A DNA stretch of 64,000 nucleotides from Bythopirellula goksoeyrii (lineage in GTDB: Bacteria; Planctomycetota; Planctomycetia; Pirellulales; Lacipirellulaceae), in assembly GCF_008065115.1 (NCBI RefSeq), contig NZ_CP042913.1, forward strand, positions 2,082,338 through 2,146,337. The letters run 5' to 3'. The translations under genes and the position numbers were made by a program. Positions within the stretch are counted from its first letter, which is position 1. The number at the start of each line of letters is the position of its first letter. Below the pieces are notes generated by a model, which was not told where the DNA came from, did no database searches, and saw only the letters and a list, made by a program, of their open reading frames with translations. This document shows, one piece after another, positions 1 to 7,646 of this stretch.

Positions 1-746
1 AACACACGTTCAACTGCAGTGAAGAAGCTAAACCCCCATGTAAGATCGAAGCCTGCAGCATAATGATCGTCCCGAGCCCCCTCGGCGAGCATCAAGAGAG
101 GACGCTCAGTGGCACCACGCACGGCGGGTATCGCTTGTTCCCAGAAGTCATAAGGAACGAAGTCGGCCGCATCGACACGAAATCCATCGATACCAACGTC
201 AGCGACCCAGTATTGCATTTCGCTGATCATGGCAGAACGCATGGCGGCACTATCGTAATTGAGGTCAGCCACATCCTGCCAGTTTGTACCGGGCGGATGA
301 ATAATTTCACCCTGGCCGTTCTGCGAATACCAGTCTGGATGAGTAGTAATCCACGGGTGATCCCAGGCAGTATGGTTTCCGACCCAATCCATGAGGACGA
401 ACATCCCCCGACTGTGGGCCTCGGTTACAAGTGTGGTCAGGTCGGACAAGGAGCCATACTCACTACTCACCACGCCATAGTCCATGATCGAATAGGGGGA
501 GCCAAGCCCACCCACACTATTCACTTGGCCAACCGGATGAATCGGCATGAGCCAAAGTGTGTTCGCGCCGAGCGATTGGATGTTGTCAAGTCTCGCCGTG
601 ACGCCTGCCAAATCTCCAGCCTGACTGAATGCCCGCAGATTCACCTCGTACATCACCACATCTTCAGGAGCGGGTACTGCCTGAGCAATGGAAGCGCACA
701 GCGACAGCACGAGCCCGAGGAGCCAAGATCGTGAGTAGCGCAGCAT
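1..746 (-). CDS. Secreted alpha-amylase family (GH13) glycosidase, C-terminus beyond window
   Basis: Read on the minus strand from ATG at 746; the frame stays open to base 1, so the 3' part lies outside. About 248 residues are visible. Residues 1-23 form a signal peptide (basic start, hydrophobic core, Ala-x-Ala end), so the enzyme acts outside the cytoplasm. The GH13 hallmarks are present in order: region I DWVGNH (120-125), region II GFRVDAAD with nucleophile Asp192, and region III with acid/base Glu222 in AEGA. The enzyme should hydrolyse or rearrange alpha-glucosidic bonds in starch-like glucans; the exact specificity cannot be read from this fragment. It was overlooked by simple ORF calling because no stop codon is in the window. 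Confidence 0.9.
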   Translation of the reverse strand, partial: MLRYSRSWLLGLVLSLCASIAQAVPAPEDVVMYEVNLRAFSQAGDLAGVTARLDNIQSLGANTLWLMPIHPVGQVNSVGGLGSPYSIMDYGVVSSEYGSLSDLTTLVTEAHSRGMFVLMDWVGNHTAWDHPWITTHPDWYSQNGQGEIIHPPGTNWQDVADLNYDSAAMRSAMISEMQYWVADVGIDGFRVDAADFVPYDFWEQAIPAVRGATERPLLMLAEGARDDHYAAGFDLTWGFSFFTAVERV

Positions 747-932
747 GGTAATCTTGTTGCCTCTTCTTGTTTCCCGTCCAACGCAGTAGGTTAATTCAGC
801 CCTGCTGATCAATATTTATTATTATACCGACAAACTTAGGCAGAGTGTCGCATCATTTTCGGTTCTGCGAATTGCGCATGGCGTACACTAAGATTGACGA
901 GATCTGAGAGAAGAACGGTCCGCCGGGTGAAT

Positions 933-3743
933 TCACAAGTTATCGCGAAGATCACGCCATTGGATGTCGCTTCTAGTGTGCAGCCGCCCACCCGCTTCGT
1001 CGATGTCCGGATACATCTCCGCCAATCGAGCGCCTAGATTGAGCGGACTTAGTTCGCTTCCTTCTTGAAGCAAATACGGTTGAGGGACTGATGTCTTGAA
1101 ATCGGCCAACGTGGGGCATGCCTGGCGAAGCGATTCGATCAGTCCCGGATCTTGATTGTCGCAAGGAGCAATCAACACCGTTCGACGGCGATGGCCGCAA
1201 TTGAGCGGACTCTTCTCAAGCATTGACAATGCACTTGCAGCCAATTCGCTTGGTTTCGCTTCGGAAGAATCTGCGGCCGTATGGCTTGCTGCTTCACCTA
1301 GCAATTCCGATAGCACTTGTACCATTTCAGCTTCTTGAAGTTCCTGACTTTTGAGAACCATGCCGAGAGTGGTTAGGATTCGGTTGCTGGCCGAGAGCAC
1401 TTCCGCATTTTCTACCGTTCCTTGATCATTCGGCCCCTGGAACTCAAAGGAATCAATAAATTGCGAGAATGCTGCTGCGATGCATTTTATCTTTTTCGTA
1501 CGGAGTGCTTCCTCTGCCGAAGGGCCGGGGTCTTCTGCTTCTTTGATCGTTTTTGGCAAAGGCTTTGGGGCCGGCTTGGGAAGCTGAGAGAGTACCGTAC
1601 TTGCAAAATGAGAACTTGCATACTCCTGGAAGTACTTCAAATCAGCATCGGAGTTATCCTGACACGGGGCGAGCCAATGTTCAAGGATAGCCTTTGACAG
1701 TAGTTGCTGATGAATAGTTCGAAATGAGTTTGCCAGTTCATCAAGGTTGATACAGGTGAAAGTACGCAAAAATGCATGCTCTGGTGGGTTCTCAATTTTC
1801 AGGCGTATTGCATCCACGGCTGATTCGACACTGCCGCTCGCCTCTAACAACAAATAATTGGCGATTGACTGTAGCGATAGTTCGCAAGAAGCCCGATCAC
1901 TGCGAGTTGGAATCGCAACAGCGTAGACTTCATCGAAAGGTCGCTGCGGCAATTCGTATCGAGCGGCAGTCCCCGGCGGTGGGCTTTCTCCGCAATTTCC
2001 AGTTTGCTGAGTATGGCTGAGCTCTGCGAGCAGCGAATACATATTGGCGGCGGCTAGTGAATCGGTACTTTCCATGTGGTAAGTACTTGCTAACACGCCA
2101 TGGATCACTACCTCCTGCGAAAACTCTTGACAAATCGAGCGAACCGCCTGGGCGAGATCGATGACAGTACCACCCCCTGTGCCTCCGCACATCCCTGCGA
2201 GGAGAACCACGTGAATTGGGCGAGAGTTTTCTGCAAGACCTGGATCATTGGTTGCGAGCCATTGGAGTCGATTGTGCAGTGCAGAAAACACTTCTTCAGC
2301 GTGGTCGACAATCGCAATACGTCCAAGAGGTCGAAAACCACGTGTTTGCAGCGATCGGGGGATATTGTAAAGCCATCGGCGACTCACCCATTGCAACAAA
2401 GCTTGAGAGTCGTCCCGGTATTCGTTGGGACGTCGCAGAGGTATATGCAGTTTTTCCTCACTCGATAAGGGATTGCGAGTCTCCCCATCAGTGGGCGACT
2501 TTAAGGAATCTCTCTCTGTGTCGATTGCCAGCCATGCCATCCTCCCCATGGCTTCCTCGCAATTGGCACTTGCCTGATTGCGGGTTGTTCTGAGCATCTT
2601 AATGCCCATGCCTCCCACGCCAATGAATAGAGTCGGAATCGGTTGTGTTGCCGTCAAAGGGCCAAGCGCGGGGGTTTCAATCTCCTCGATCGTAGAATCA
2701 AAACGAGGGAATCGTCGCGGAGCAACTTTTGCCGGCTGACTATCAAGTGAGATTGTCGAGGTATCGACCAAACCATTGATTTCCGACAACACCTGAGTCG
2801 CAGCAGCGCATACAGGATCCTCCATTTGCTTGGTGTCGAGCATCGAGGCCGATTTTGTGTCGTCGCTGTCTAAATCATTGGGTGGTAGCTTCCCCTTCGT
2901 ACTGCTAGTTGCATTAGCTTTTGAGGGGTTGGGCTGACCAGCCGTTCTCAGTGCATCAATAAACTCACGGCAATTAGAAAATCGATCTGTGGGTGTTTTG
3001 GCGAGCGCTCTTCCCACAATTCTCTGGTCTGCCTCACTGAGCTGGTTCAGATTGGGCTCCGAGAGTGTATGCTGTTTCGCCAATTGAGCAGGTGTTCGAC
3101 CGGGAAAGGGGAGCGAACCGGTGAGCATTTGTTGGTAGACAATTGCCAGGCTGTATTGATCGCTAAATTTGGTGGGGTTGTTGTCGTAGATCTCAGGAGC
3201 GGAATAGAGAGGCGTCATTCCTCCCATCATGGAATTAAGCGTCTTCGAGGCCAACTCTTTCACCAGACCAAAGTCAGCCACCTTGATATGATCCCCTACC
3301 ACCAGCAGGTTCTCTGGTTTGATATCCAGGTGCTGGAGGGAATGTTGCTCGACAAGGCAATCGAGCGCCTCGGCAGCGTCCCACATATAGGCGATCAACT
3401 GATCGCGTGGAATCCCAGAATGGCCATCGTTCAGGTAATTCTGAAAGCAGTCACTGAGGCTCATGTCAGCCAGCTCAGTGACGATCACTAGACGATTGTT
3501 GACGATCTCATAACGTTCTATCGAGAGCACGAATGGATGGCGAACACTCCGGATCCGTTCGAGCGACTTGAGCTCTCGTTCTGCCATGCCTTCGTCGCAG
3601 TGGCCAAAGACAATTTTGATTGCCTTCTCAACACCACCTGGAGCGGTAGCCTTCCACACCTCGCCATAGCCGCCTGCTCCGAGACGGTCTACAACGGTGT
3701 AGCCTACAGGAAGTTCAATACTGGTGGCAACGGAAGTGGACAT
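933..3743 (-). CDS. Ser/Thr protein kinase fused to tubulin/FtsZ-like GTPase domain
   Basis: 936 residues. The N-terminal half is a complete Hanks-type kinase: glycine loop GAGGYGEV (22-29), Lys43, catalytic loop HLDIKPEN (138-145), DFG (157-159) and APE (182-184). A low-complexity Ser/Asp-rich linker (about 270-365) follows. A second nucleotide-binding domain begins with GVGGMG (375-380) and contains the tubulin/FtsZ signature GGTGGG (520-525), as in the bacterial tubulin-like family (Pfam Tubulin_2 type). No transmembrane segment is evident, so it is probably cytoplasmic. The FHA gene ends 34 bases upstream, suggesting one transcript; the FHA domain is an obvious candidate reader of its phosphothreonines (inference). 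Whether the GTPase domain polymerises or is a kinase substrate is unknown. Confidence 0.88.
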   Translation of the reverse strand: MSTSVATSIELPVGYTVVDRLGAGGYGEVWKATAPGGVEKAIKIVFGHCDEGMAERELKSLERIRSVRHPFVLSIERYEIVNNRLVIVTELADMSLSDCFQNYLNDGHSGIPRDQLIAYMWDAAEALDCLVEQHSLQHLDIKPENLLVVGDHIKVADFGLVKELASKTLNSMMGGMTPLYSAPEIYDNNPTKFSDQYSLAIVYQQMLTGSLPFPGRTPAQLAKQHTLSEPNLNQLSEADQRIVGRALAKTPTDRFSNCREFIDALRTAGQPNPSKANATSSTKGKLPPNDLDSDDTKSASMLDTKQMEDPVCAAATQVLSEINGLVDTSTISLDSQPAKVAPRRFPRFDSTIEEIETPALGPLTATQPIPTLFIGVGGMGIKMLRTTRNQASANCEEAMGRMAWLAIDTERDSLKSPTDGETRNPLSSEEKLHIPLRRPNEYRDDSQALLQWVSRRWLYNIPRSLQTRGFRPLGRIAIVDHAEEVFSALHNRLQWLATNDPGLAENSRPIHVVLLAGMCGGTGGGTVIDLAQAVRSICQEFSQEVVIHGVLASTYHMESTDSLAAANMYSLLAELSHTQQTGNCGESPPPGTAARYELPQRPFDEVYAVAIPTRSDRASCELSLQSIANYLLLEASGSVESAVDAIRLKIENPPEHAFLRTFTCINLDELANSFRTIHQQLLSKAILEHWLAPCQDNSDADLKYFQEYASSHFASTVLSQLPKPAPKPLPKTIKEAEDPGPSAEEALRTKKIKCIAAAFSQFIDSFEFQGPNDQGTVENAEVLSASNRILTTLGMVLKSQELQEAEMVQVLSELLGEAASHTAADSSEAKPSELAASALSMLEKSPLNCGHRRRTVLIAPCDNQDPGLIESLRQACPTLADFKTSVPQPYLLQEGSELSPLNLGARLAEMYPDIDEAGGRLHTRSDIQWRDLRDNL

Positions 3744-3777
3744 AAACGAGCGGTCTGCCAGATGAGATGAACGCTAT

Positions 3778-4908
3778 TCAAACTGAAACCGGAATGTCAT
3801 TTTTACTTTGGAGTTCGATCGGCGAGGCCGAGTTGCTGACGATCAAATTCAAACCGATATCGTGGCTTGCCTGACAATCTTCTTGAGGAAGTCCAGCGGG
3901 AAGAATTACCTTGATATTCGCTTCTTCACAGATGGAAGTCACATTCTGGAGTTGATTCAGTTGTCGTGGATTTGCTGAAATTCCCCGCACTAATGAAGGT
4001 GCGAGCACTAGCAATTCAGGGGTGGCAACCTCCATATCGCCAATGCAGGCGGCTCCACCCGAAAAGTTGTCGAATGTCAATTCTGCTCCAAGCGATCTCA
4101 ACTCTGCGCAAAGGGCTAATGTAGCTGGTGACTGAACGGCCCATTCCCAAGGAAGCACGATTCCAAGTGACCGATCAAGCGTCAAACGTTCAAATGCTTG
4201 ATCGAGGGCGTCACACAGACGACTATCAAGACCCGAATGCAATTCCACTCGCATCAGAATCGAGTCCGTAGAAGATATCTCCTCAGCATGCTCTGCAGTC
4301 AGCTGCCAGGCAAGTTGTTGAACTCGAGAGGCAGTGGAACAGCAATCATGTGCGTCAGTAGATTGCAAGAGTGATGCAAGGGGTTCATCGACGGATACGA
4401 AAATACTTTCAGTTGAATCTGTCTCAGCATCAACAATGTTGGTTCGGCAGAGGGGAATGGCTTGCCATAGCAACGCTTCCTCTAAGTCGCGAGTTGCCCT
4501 GATCCCTTTCATCAATGCAAGCTGAGGCTCGTCTTTTCGTTTCGACGCCAGCGGCTGCGTTGCCATCCTCTCCATTTGCCCACTTTCTGCGCAGAGAAAC
4601 GTTATGACCGTTTCTGCAACACTTACGCAGTCTCCATCCTCCAGAGGAGAATCGCTTATCGGCTGCCCATTGATCGAAGTCCCGTTGGTGCTATTTAAGT
4701 CACGGATCCGATAGCCATCCGCAGTTTTGGTTAATTCTGCGTGCTCGCGCGAGATGCTTTCCGATTTAATTTGCAGCTGTGCGGTTTCACCGCGCCCAAT
4801 GATAAATGGGTATTCTTCGATAACAACCGTCCGCAGAGTGGGGCTGTTCACGGGGTAATACTCAATCCGAGGGCGAGTGTCGTTCTCTATGCGCAAAGTT
4901 AGTTCCAC
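3778..4908 (-). CDS. FHA-domain protein with degenerate EAL-like C-terminus
   Basis: 376 residues, GTG start at 4908 preceded by AAGGTG at good spacing. Residues 35-105 form an FHA phosphothreonine-binding domain: IIGRG (36-40), SISREH (51-56) and LNSTNGT (71-77). The C-terminal 230 residues resemble an EAL fold in pattern only: SLGAELTFDNFSGG (272-285) matches the canonical LGxxLALDDFGTG, and KVILPAGLP (333-341) sits where VVAEGVE is expected. The catalytic Glu of EAL and the metal-binding acidic residues are mostly gone, so phosphodiesterase activity is unlikely; a ligand- or protein-binding role is more plausible. It lies directly upstream of the kinase-tubulin gene and divergent from the receiver-GGDEF gene. 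The FHA call is firm; the EAL call is a by-eye inference. Confidence 0.8.
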   Translation of the reverse strand: MELTLRIENDTRPRIEYYPVNSPTLRTVVIEEYPFIIGRGETAQLQIKSESISREHAELTKTADGYRIRDLNSTNGTSINGQPISDSPLEDGDCVSVAETVITFLCAESGQMERMATQPLASKRKDEPQLALMKGIRATRDLEEALLWQAIPLCRTNIVDAETDSTESIFVSVDEPLASLLQSTDAHDCCSTASRVQQLAWQLTAEHAEEISSTDSILMRVELHSGLDSRLCDALDQAFERLTLDRSLGIVLPWEWAVQSPATLALCAELRSLGAELTFDNFSGGAACIGDMEVATPELLVLAPSLVRGISANPRQLNQLQNVTSICEEANIKVILPAGLPQEDCQASHDIGLNLIVSNSASPIELQSKNDIPVSV

Positions 4909-5149
4909 TGAATTTACACCTTAAATCAATTGAGATTAATCCGAGTTGTCCATTGGTGTGTAAGCCGAGCGGTCTCCTCAAGCGGCTTCCATGCAACGAC
5001 CTCACCGACAAAAAGAGTTTGATTCATAAGAAGCCTAGCATATCGCCAGCCAAGAAATGGCGAACTTCCTCTCTGAGCAAGAGATTAAATGCTAAAGTTC
5101 CATTAAGCGTAATTCATGCCTGTCATGCCCTAGATCAAGCGAGGTTCTT
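4909..5149. promoter_or_regulatory. Divergent promoter region between FHA and receiver-GGDEF genes
   Basis: A 241-base gap between two divergently transcribed signalling genes with no ORF of its own. It is AT-richer than its flanks and must hold both promoters if the genes are expressed from here. I could not pick out convincing -35/-10 pairs by eye. Confidence 0.5.
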
Positions 5150-6535
5150 GTGACTTCCAGTGCAACCCGATTTCCTGTTACGATTCTTTCGACTGATACA
5201 ACTGCTCTGCGAGAAATCTCTTGGACCCTATCCTCGTTTGGCTACGAAGTCGTGGCATCCTCCGACTGGAGTGACCTGGCCGCATGGAGGAGGAACGCTA
5301 CTGCATCCCTGCTGCTAATCGACGCTCGCGACGGAAAAGAATGTCGAGAAGTTCTGTGTTCGCCTCGCACAACCCATTTCATCTATCGGATCGCGTTTTA
5401 CGGCACAGAGTCTTCGACCAATCCAGATCAATTGCTCGATTTGGGGGCAGACGATTTAGTCCGATTTCCTGTAAACATTGGCGAACTTCTATCTCGCCTG
5501 AAGAGTGGCGCTCGTCGACTGGAGTTCGAAGAGCGATTCAATCGGGCAAGTTCGCTGGACCCGCAAACCGGGATTGCCACCCGAAGTGGATTCGTTCGAC
5601 AGCTTGAAAGACAATTGCGAACTAAGAATGACGCTCAAGATGGTGCCCTCGTCGTCATGGGGATCGATGCGCTCTCACGTCTCCATATGCAGAAGGGTTA
5701 TTTCGCGGTAAGAGAAGCGACGACGATGTTGGCGCAGTGTCTGAATGAAAAGCTCTCTGACGAAGACCTGTGTGGGATCGTTCAAGAAGGAGAATTTGCT
5801 GTTCTGCTCCAAGGGTGTACTGTCAGCGAAGGCATCGAGCTAGCACAAGACATCTCCAAGCAAGTCAATCACAAGTATTCTGCATCACATGGAGAAAACT
5901 CCAGTCTCTCGATTTCCGGAGTTGTTCTCAATTGGCCTGCCGGTGACACCGCAGAAGATGCAGTAACCCGCGGTACAACCGCTTTGAGTCAGGTACGTGG
6001 GTACGGCGGAAATCTGATTCTCGACGCAAACGATGTGGAGCAAGAGTTTTCCACCTGGAAACAGAAGTTTCCCCCCTATCATGAAGTCTACGCTCAGCAC
6101 GTAATGGAGGCTTTGCCGCTGGTACTGCCAAAGGATGGTCTAGGCTCGGGTGAGAATCAGAGTCTGGGAATCTACTCCTTCGCCTCAAACCAAACCTTGC
6201 CACCATGTGTCCCCGTCGTGGATGAGAAAGGACAACTGTTGGGCGCTTTGGAATCTGACTCGTTCCGCCAAAGTGGGAGTGACGTATTCCACACCATCGA
6301 CGAGCATCTTGTGCCGGTGAGTGACACGGTGAAAGTAGACATGCGACTGGATGAAATCATCAGTTCGATGGCAATGGCCCAGAAAGACTATTTGGTCGTC
6401 GTCGAGAATGAGAAACCCGTCGGCTACATAACCTATGACAATCTAGCCGCCCTAACCGTCGATCCGATCGACGAACAATCTGGATTAGACCCAGCAGAGG
6501 CGGGATTGAATTCACTGGTGGTAGCGCTGAGTTAA
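5150..6535 (+). CDS. Receiver / degenerate GGDEF / CBS-pair signalling protein
   Basis: 461 residues from GTG at 5150. Residues 8-120 look like a response-regulator receiver with candidate phospho-Asp58 (LLLIDARD), but the usual KP pair after the GADD motif is RFP (105-107), so the conserved Lys is missing. Residues 135-295 follow the GGDEF fold (start DPQTGIATRSGF at 137-148), but the active-site motif is QEGEF (212-216) instead of GGDEF, so cyclase activity is not expected. Residues 340-435 contain two CBS-like motifs (VPVVDEKGQLLGAL and YLVVVENEKPVGYI), which typically bind adenine nucleotides. There is no output DNA-binding domain. It is divergent from the FHA-EAL gene, so the two may form a regulatory pair that senses rather than makes cyclic-di-GMP (inference). 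Confidence 0.82.
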   Translation: MTSSATRFPVTILSTDTTALREISWTLSSFGYEVVASSDWSDLAAWRRNATASLLLIDARDGKECREVLCSPRTTHFIYRIAFYGTESSTNPDQLLDLGADDLVRFPVNIGELLSRLKSGARRLEFEERFNRASSLDPQTGIATRSGFVRQLERQLRTKNDAQDGALVVMGIDALSRLHMQKGYFAVREATTMLAQCLNEKLSDEDLCGIVQEGEFAVLLQGCTVSEGIELAQDISKQVNHKYSASHGENSSLSISGVVLNWPAGDTAEDAVTRGTTALSQVRGYGGNLILDANDVEQEFSTWKQKFPPYHEVYAQHVMEALPLVLPKDGLGSGENQSLGIYSFASNQTLPPCVPVVDEKGQLLGALESDSFRQSGSDVFHTIDEHLVPVSDTVKVDMRLDEIISSMAMAQKDYLVVVENEKPVGYITYDNLAALTVDPIDEQSGLDPAEAGLNSLVVALS

Positions 6536-6546
6536 CGACTCCTTGT

Positions 6547-6579
6547 TAGCCGCGCCGCGTCCGGCGAGTCCTGCTCGCC
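6547..6579. repeat. REP-like palindrome after the receiver-GGDEF gene
   Basis: Starts with TAGCCGCG, the conserved flank of the REP family seen elsewhere in this window, and contains the hairpin GGCGAG-TCCTG-CTCGCC (6563-6579). It lies between convergent genes and could serve as a terminator, although no T-run follows. Confidence 0.5.
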
Positions 6580-6596
6580 AAAGCGAAGCGCGTACT

Positions 6597-7277
6597 TCAA
6601 GGCCATCTCACTTTGCACATGGGGAACCGTTCTCCTTCTCGATGTTCTCTACGAAAAGATAGGCTCACAAAGAACAGCGAAATCATAGCGACTGCCGAAG
6701 GCTCAGGAACTATTGATACGACAGTCTCCCCGGTGGTGATGTCTCCCCCATTTGGCGCACTGAAAGATGCAAATGGCGAGTTCGGGTCAGACGTGAAAAA
6801 ACGAAACGCATCGTACTCGGTGCCGGCCTGCAGAACTGCGAGTGGATTGTTTGCATCGGGGCCAGCCTCAGATAGCCAGTAGAAGGCGACCGAGCTAGTG
6901 GCTCCCCATTGCCAGAGAACGTTGGTTGTGTCAATCGAAAATGACGAAGGAGGCGTCGCACCGATGGGACGAATCGAATCAAAATTGAATCCGTTGTCCC
7001 AATCACTCCTTGCGATAATGGCCGAGACCCAGTGGTCATTCGCTTCCAATCCGTCAATGCTTGAGATACCAGAGACCGAAGTATCTTCGATCGCGTCGTT
7101 GGCGACGCCAAATGCCCAAGTGGCCTGAGAGGGCGTGATGAAAAAAGTGCCGGTGTAGGAATTTCCAGGGGTGGAAGGTGGCACCAGTACTTCATCGATT
7201 GTTGTTGCAGTCGAGAAGTTCGGAGCCAAGCCCCAAGTAGTCAGAGTGCAGATCACTGCTTTGAGTAGAGTATTCAT
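6597..7277 (-). CDS. PEP-CTERM sorted secreted protein, unknown function
   Basis: 226 residues. N-terminal signal peptide (about 1-24) and a C-terminal PEP-CTERM signal: VPEPSA, a hydrophobic stretch, then RR. Such proteins are exported by Sec and processed by an exosortase at the cell surface; no exosortase is in this window. The body is rich in Ser, Thr, Asp and aromatic residues with no motif I recognise. Unusually, about 17 residues follow the basic cluster, while PEP-CTERM proteins normally stop there; this could be stop-codon loss or a natural extension. The nearest gene downstream is convergent, so it is probably a single-gene unit. Confidence 0.75.
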   Translation of the reverse strand: MNTLLKAVICTLTTWGLAPNFSTATTIDEVLVPPSTPGNSYTGTFFITPSQATWAFGVANDAIEDTSVSGISSIDGLEANDHWVSAIIARSDWDNGFNFDSIRPIGATPPSSFSIDTTNVLWQWGATSSVAFYWLSEAGPDANNPLAVLQAGTEYDAFRFFTSDPNSPFASFSAPNGGDITTGETVVSIVPEPSAVAMISLFFVSLSFRREHREGERFPMCKVRWP

Positions 7278-7646
7278 TGGCCACTAACTTTCGTGAAAGA
7301 CCCAATCGTATGCGGGCATCGGGATTCCACATCGCTCTTGATCATTCGACTAGGGCATTCCCAATAGCCTCGAATAGACACTCTTTAGATGGTAAGGCTA
7401 TCCCTCAATTCACGATAGTCTATCGTTTCTGAGAGAGATTGCAAATTATTTCTGCCACGATGCAGGGAGCTGACGCTCCCCACTCGCCTGTGAAGTGTCA
7501 ATCCACTCACAGATGAAACGCAATGGCTGGCACCGTAAAAGAAGCGGCCTCGCCAACCATGTGCCAACCGAAAAACACGAGGCCAAGAAGCCAAGTTGAC
7601 CAACACAACCAGGTTGTGCGCGAGCTTGCAAGAAATCTACCCTTCG
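7278..7646. other. Intergenic stretch, 369 bases
   Basis: No convincing coding frame. It contains a small perfect hairpin GGGAGC-TGAC-GCTCCC (7465-7480) without a T-run, which could be a weak terminator or REP remnant, and otherwise unremarkable AT-moderate sequence holding the upstream region of the PEP-CTERM gene and the 3' flank of the AAA ATPase gene. Confidence 0.5.

Noticed and set aside
63-734. Long + strand frame over the GH13 gene
   Set aside because: It is the complement shadow of the glycosidase, lacks a ribosome-binding site and gives a composition unlike any protein, whereas the minus strand has a signal peptide and all GH13 motifs.
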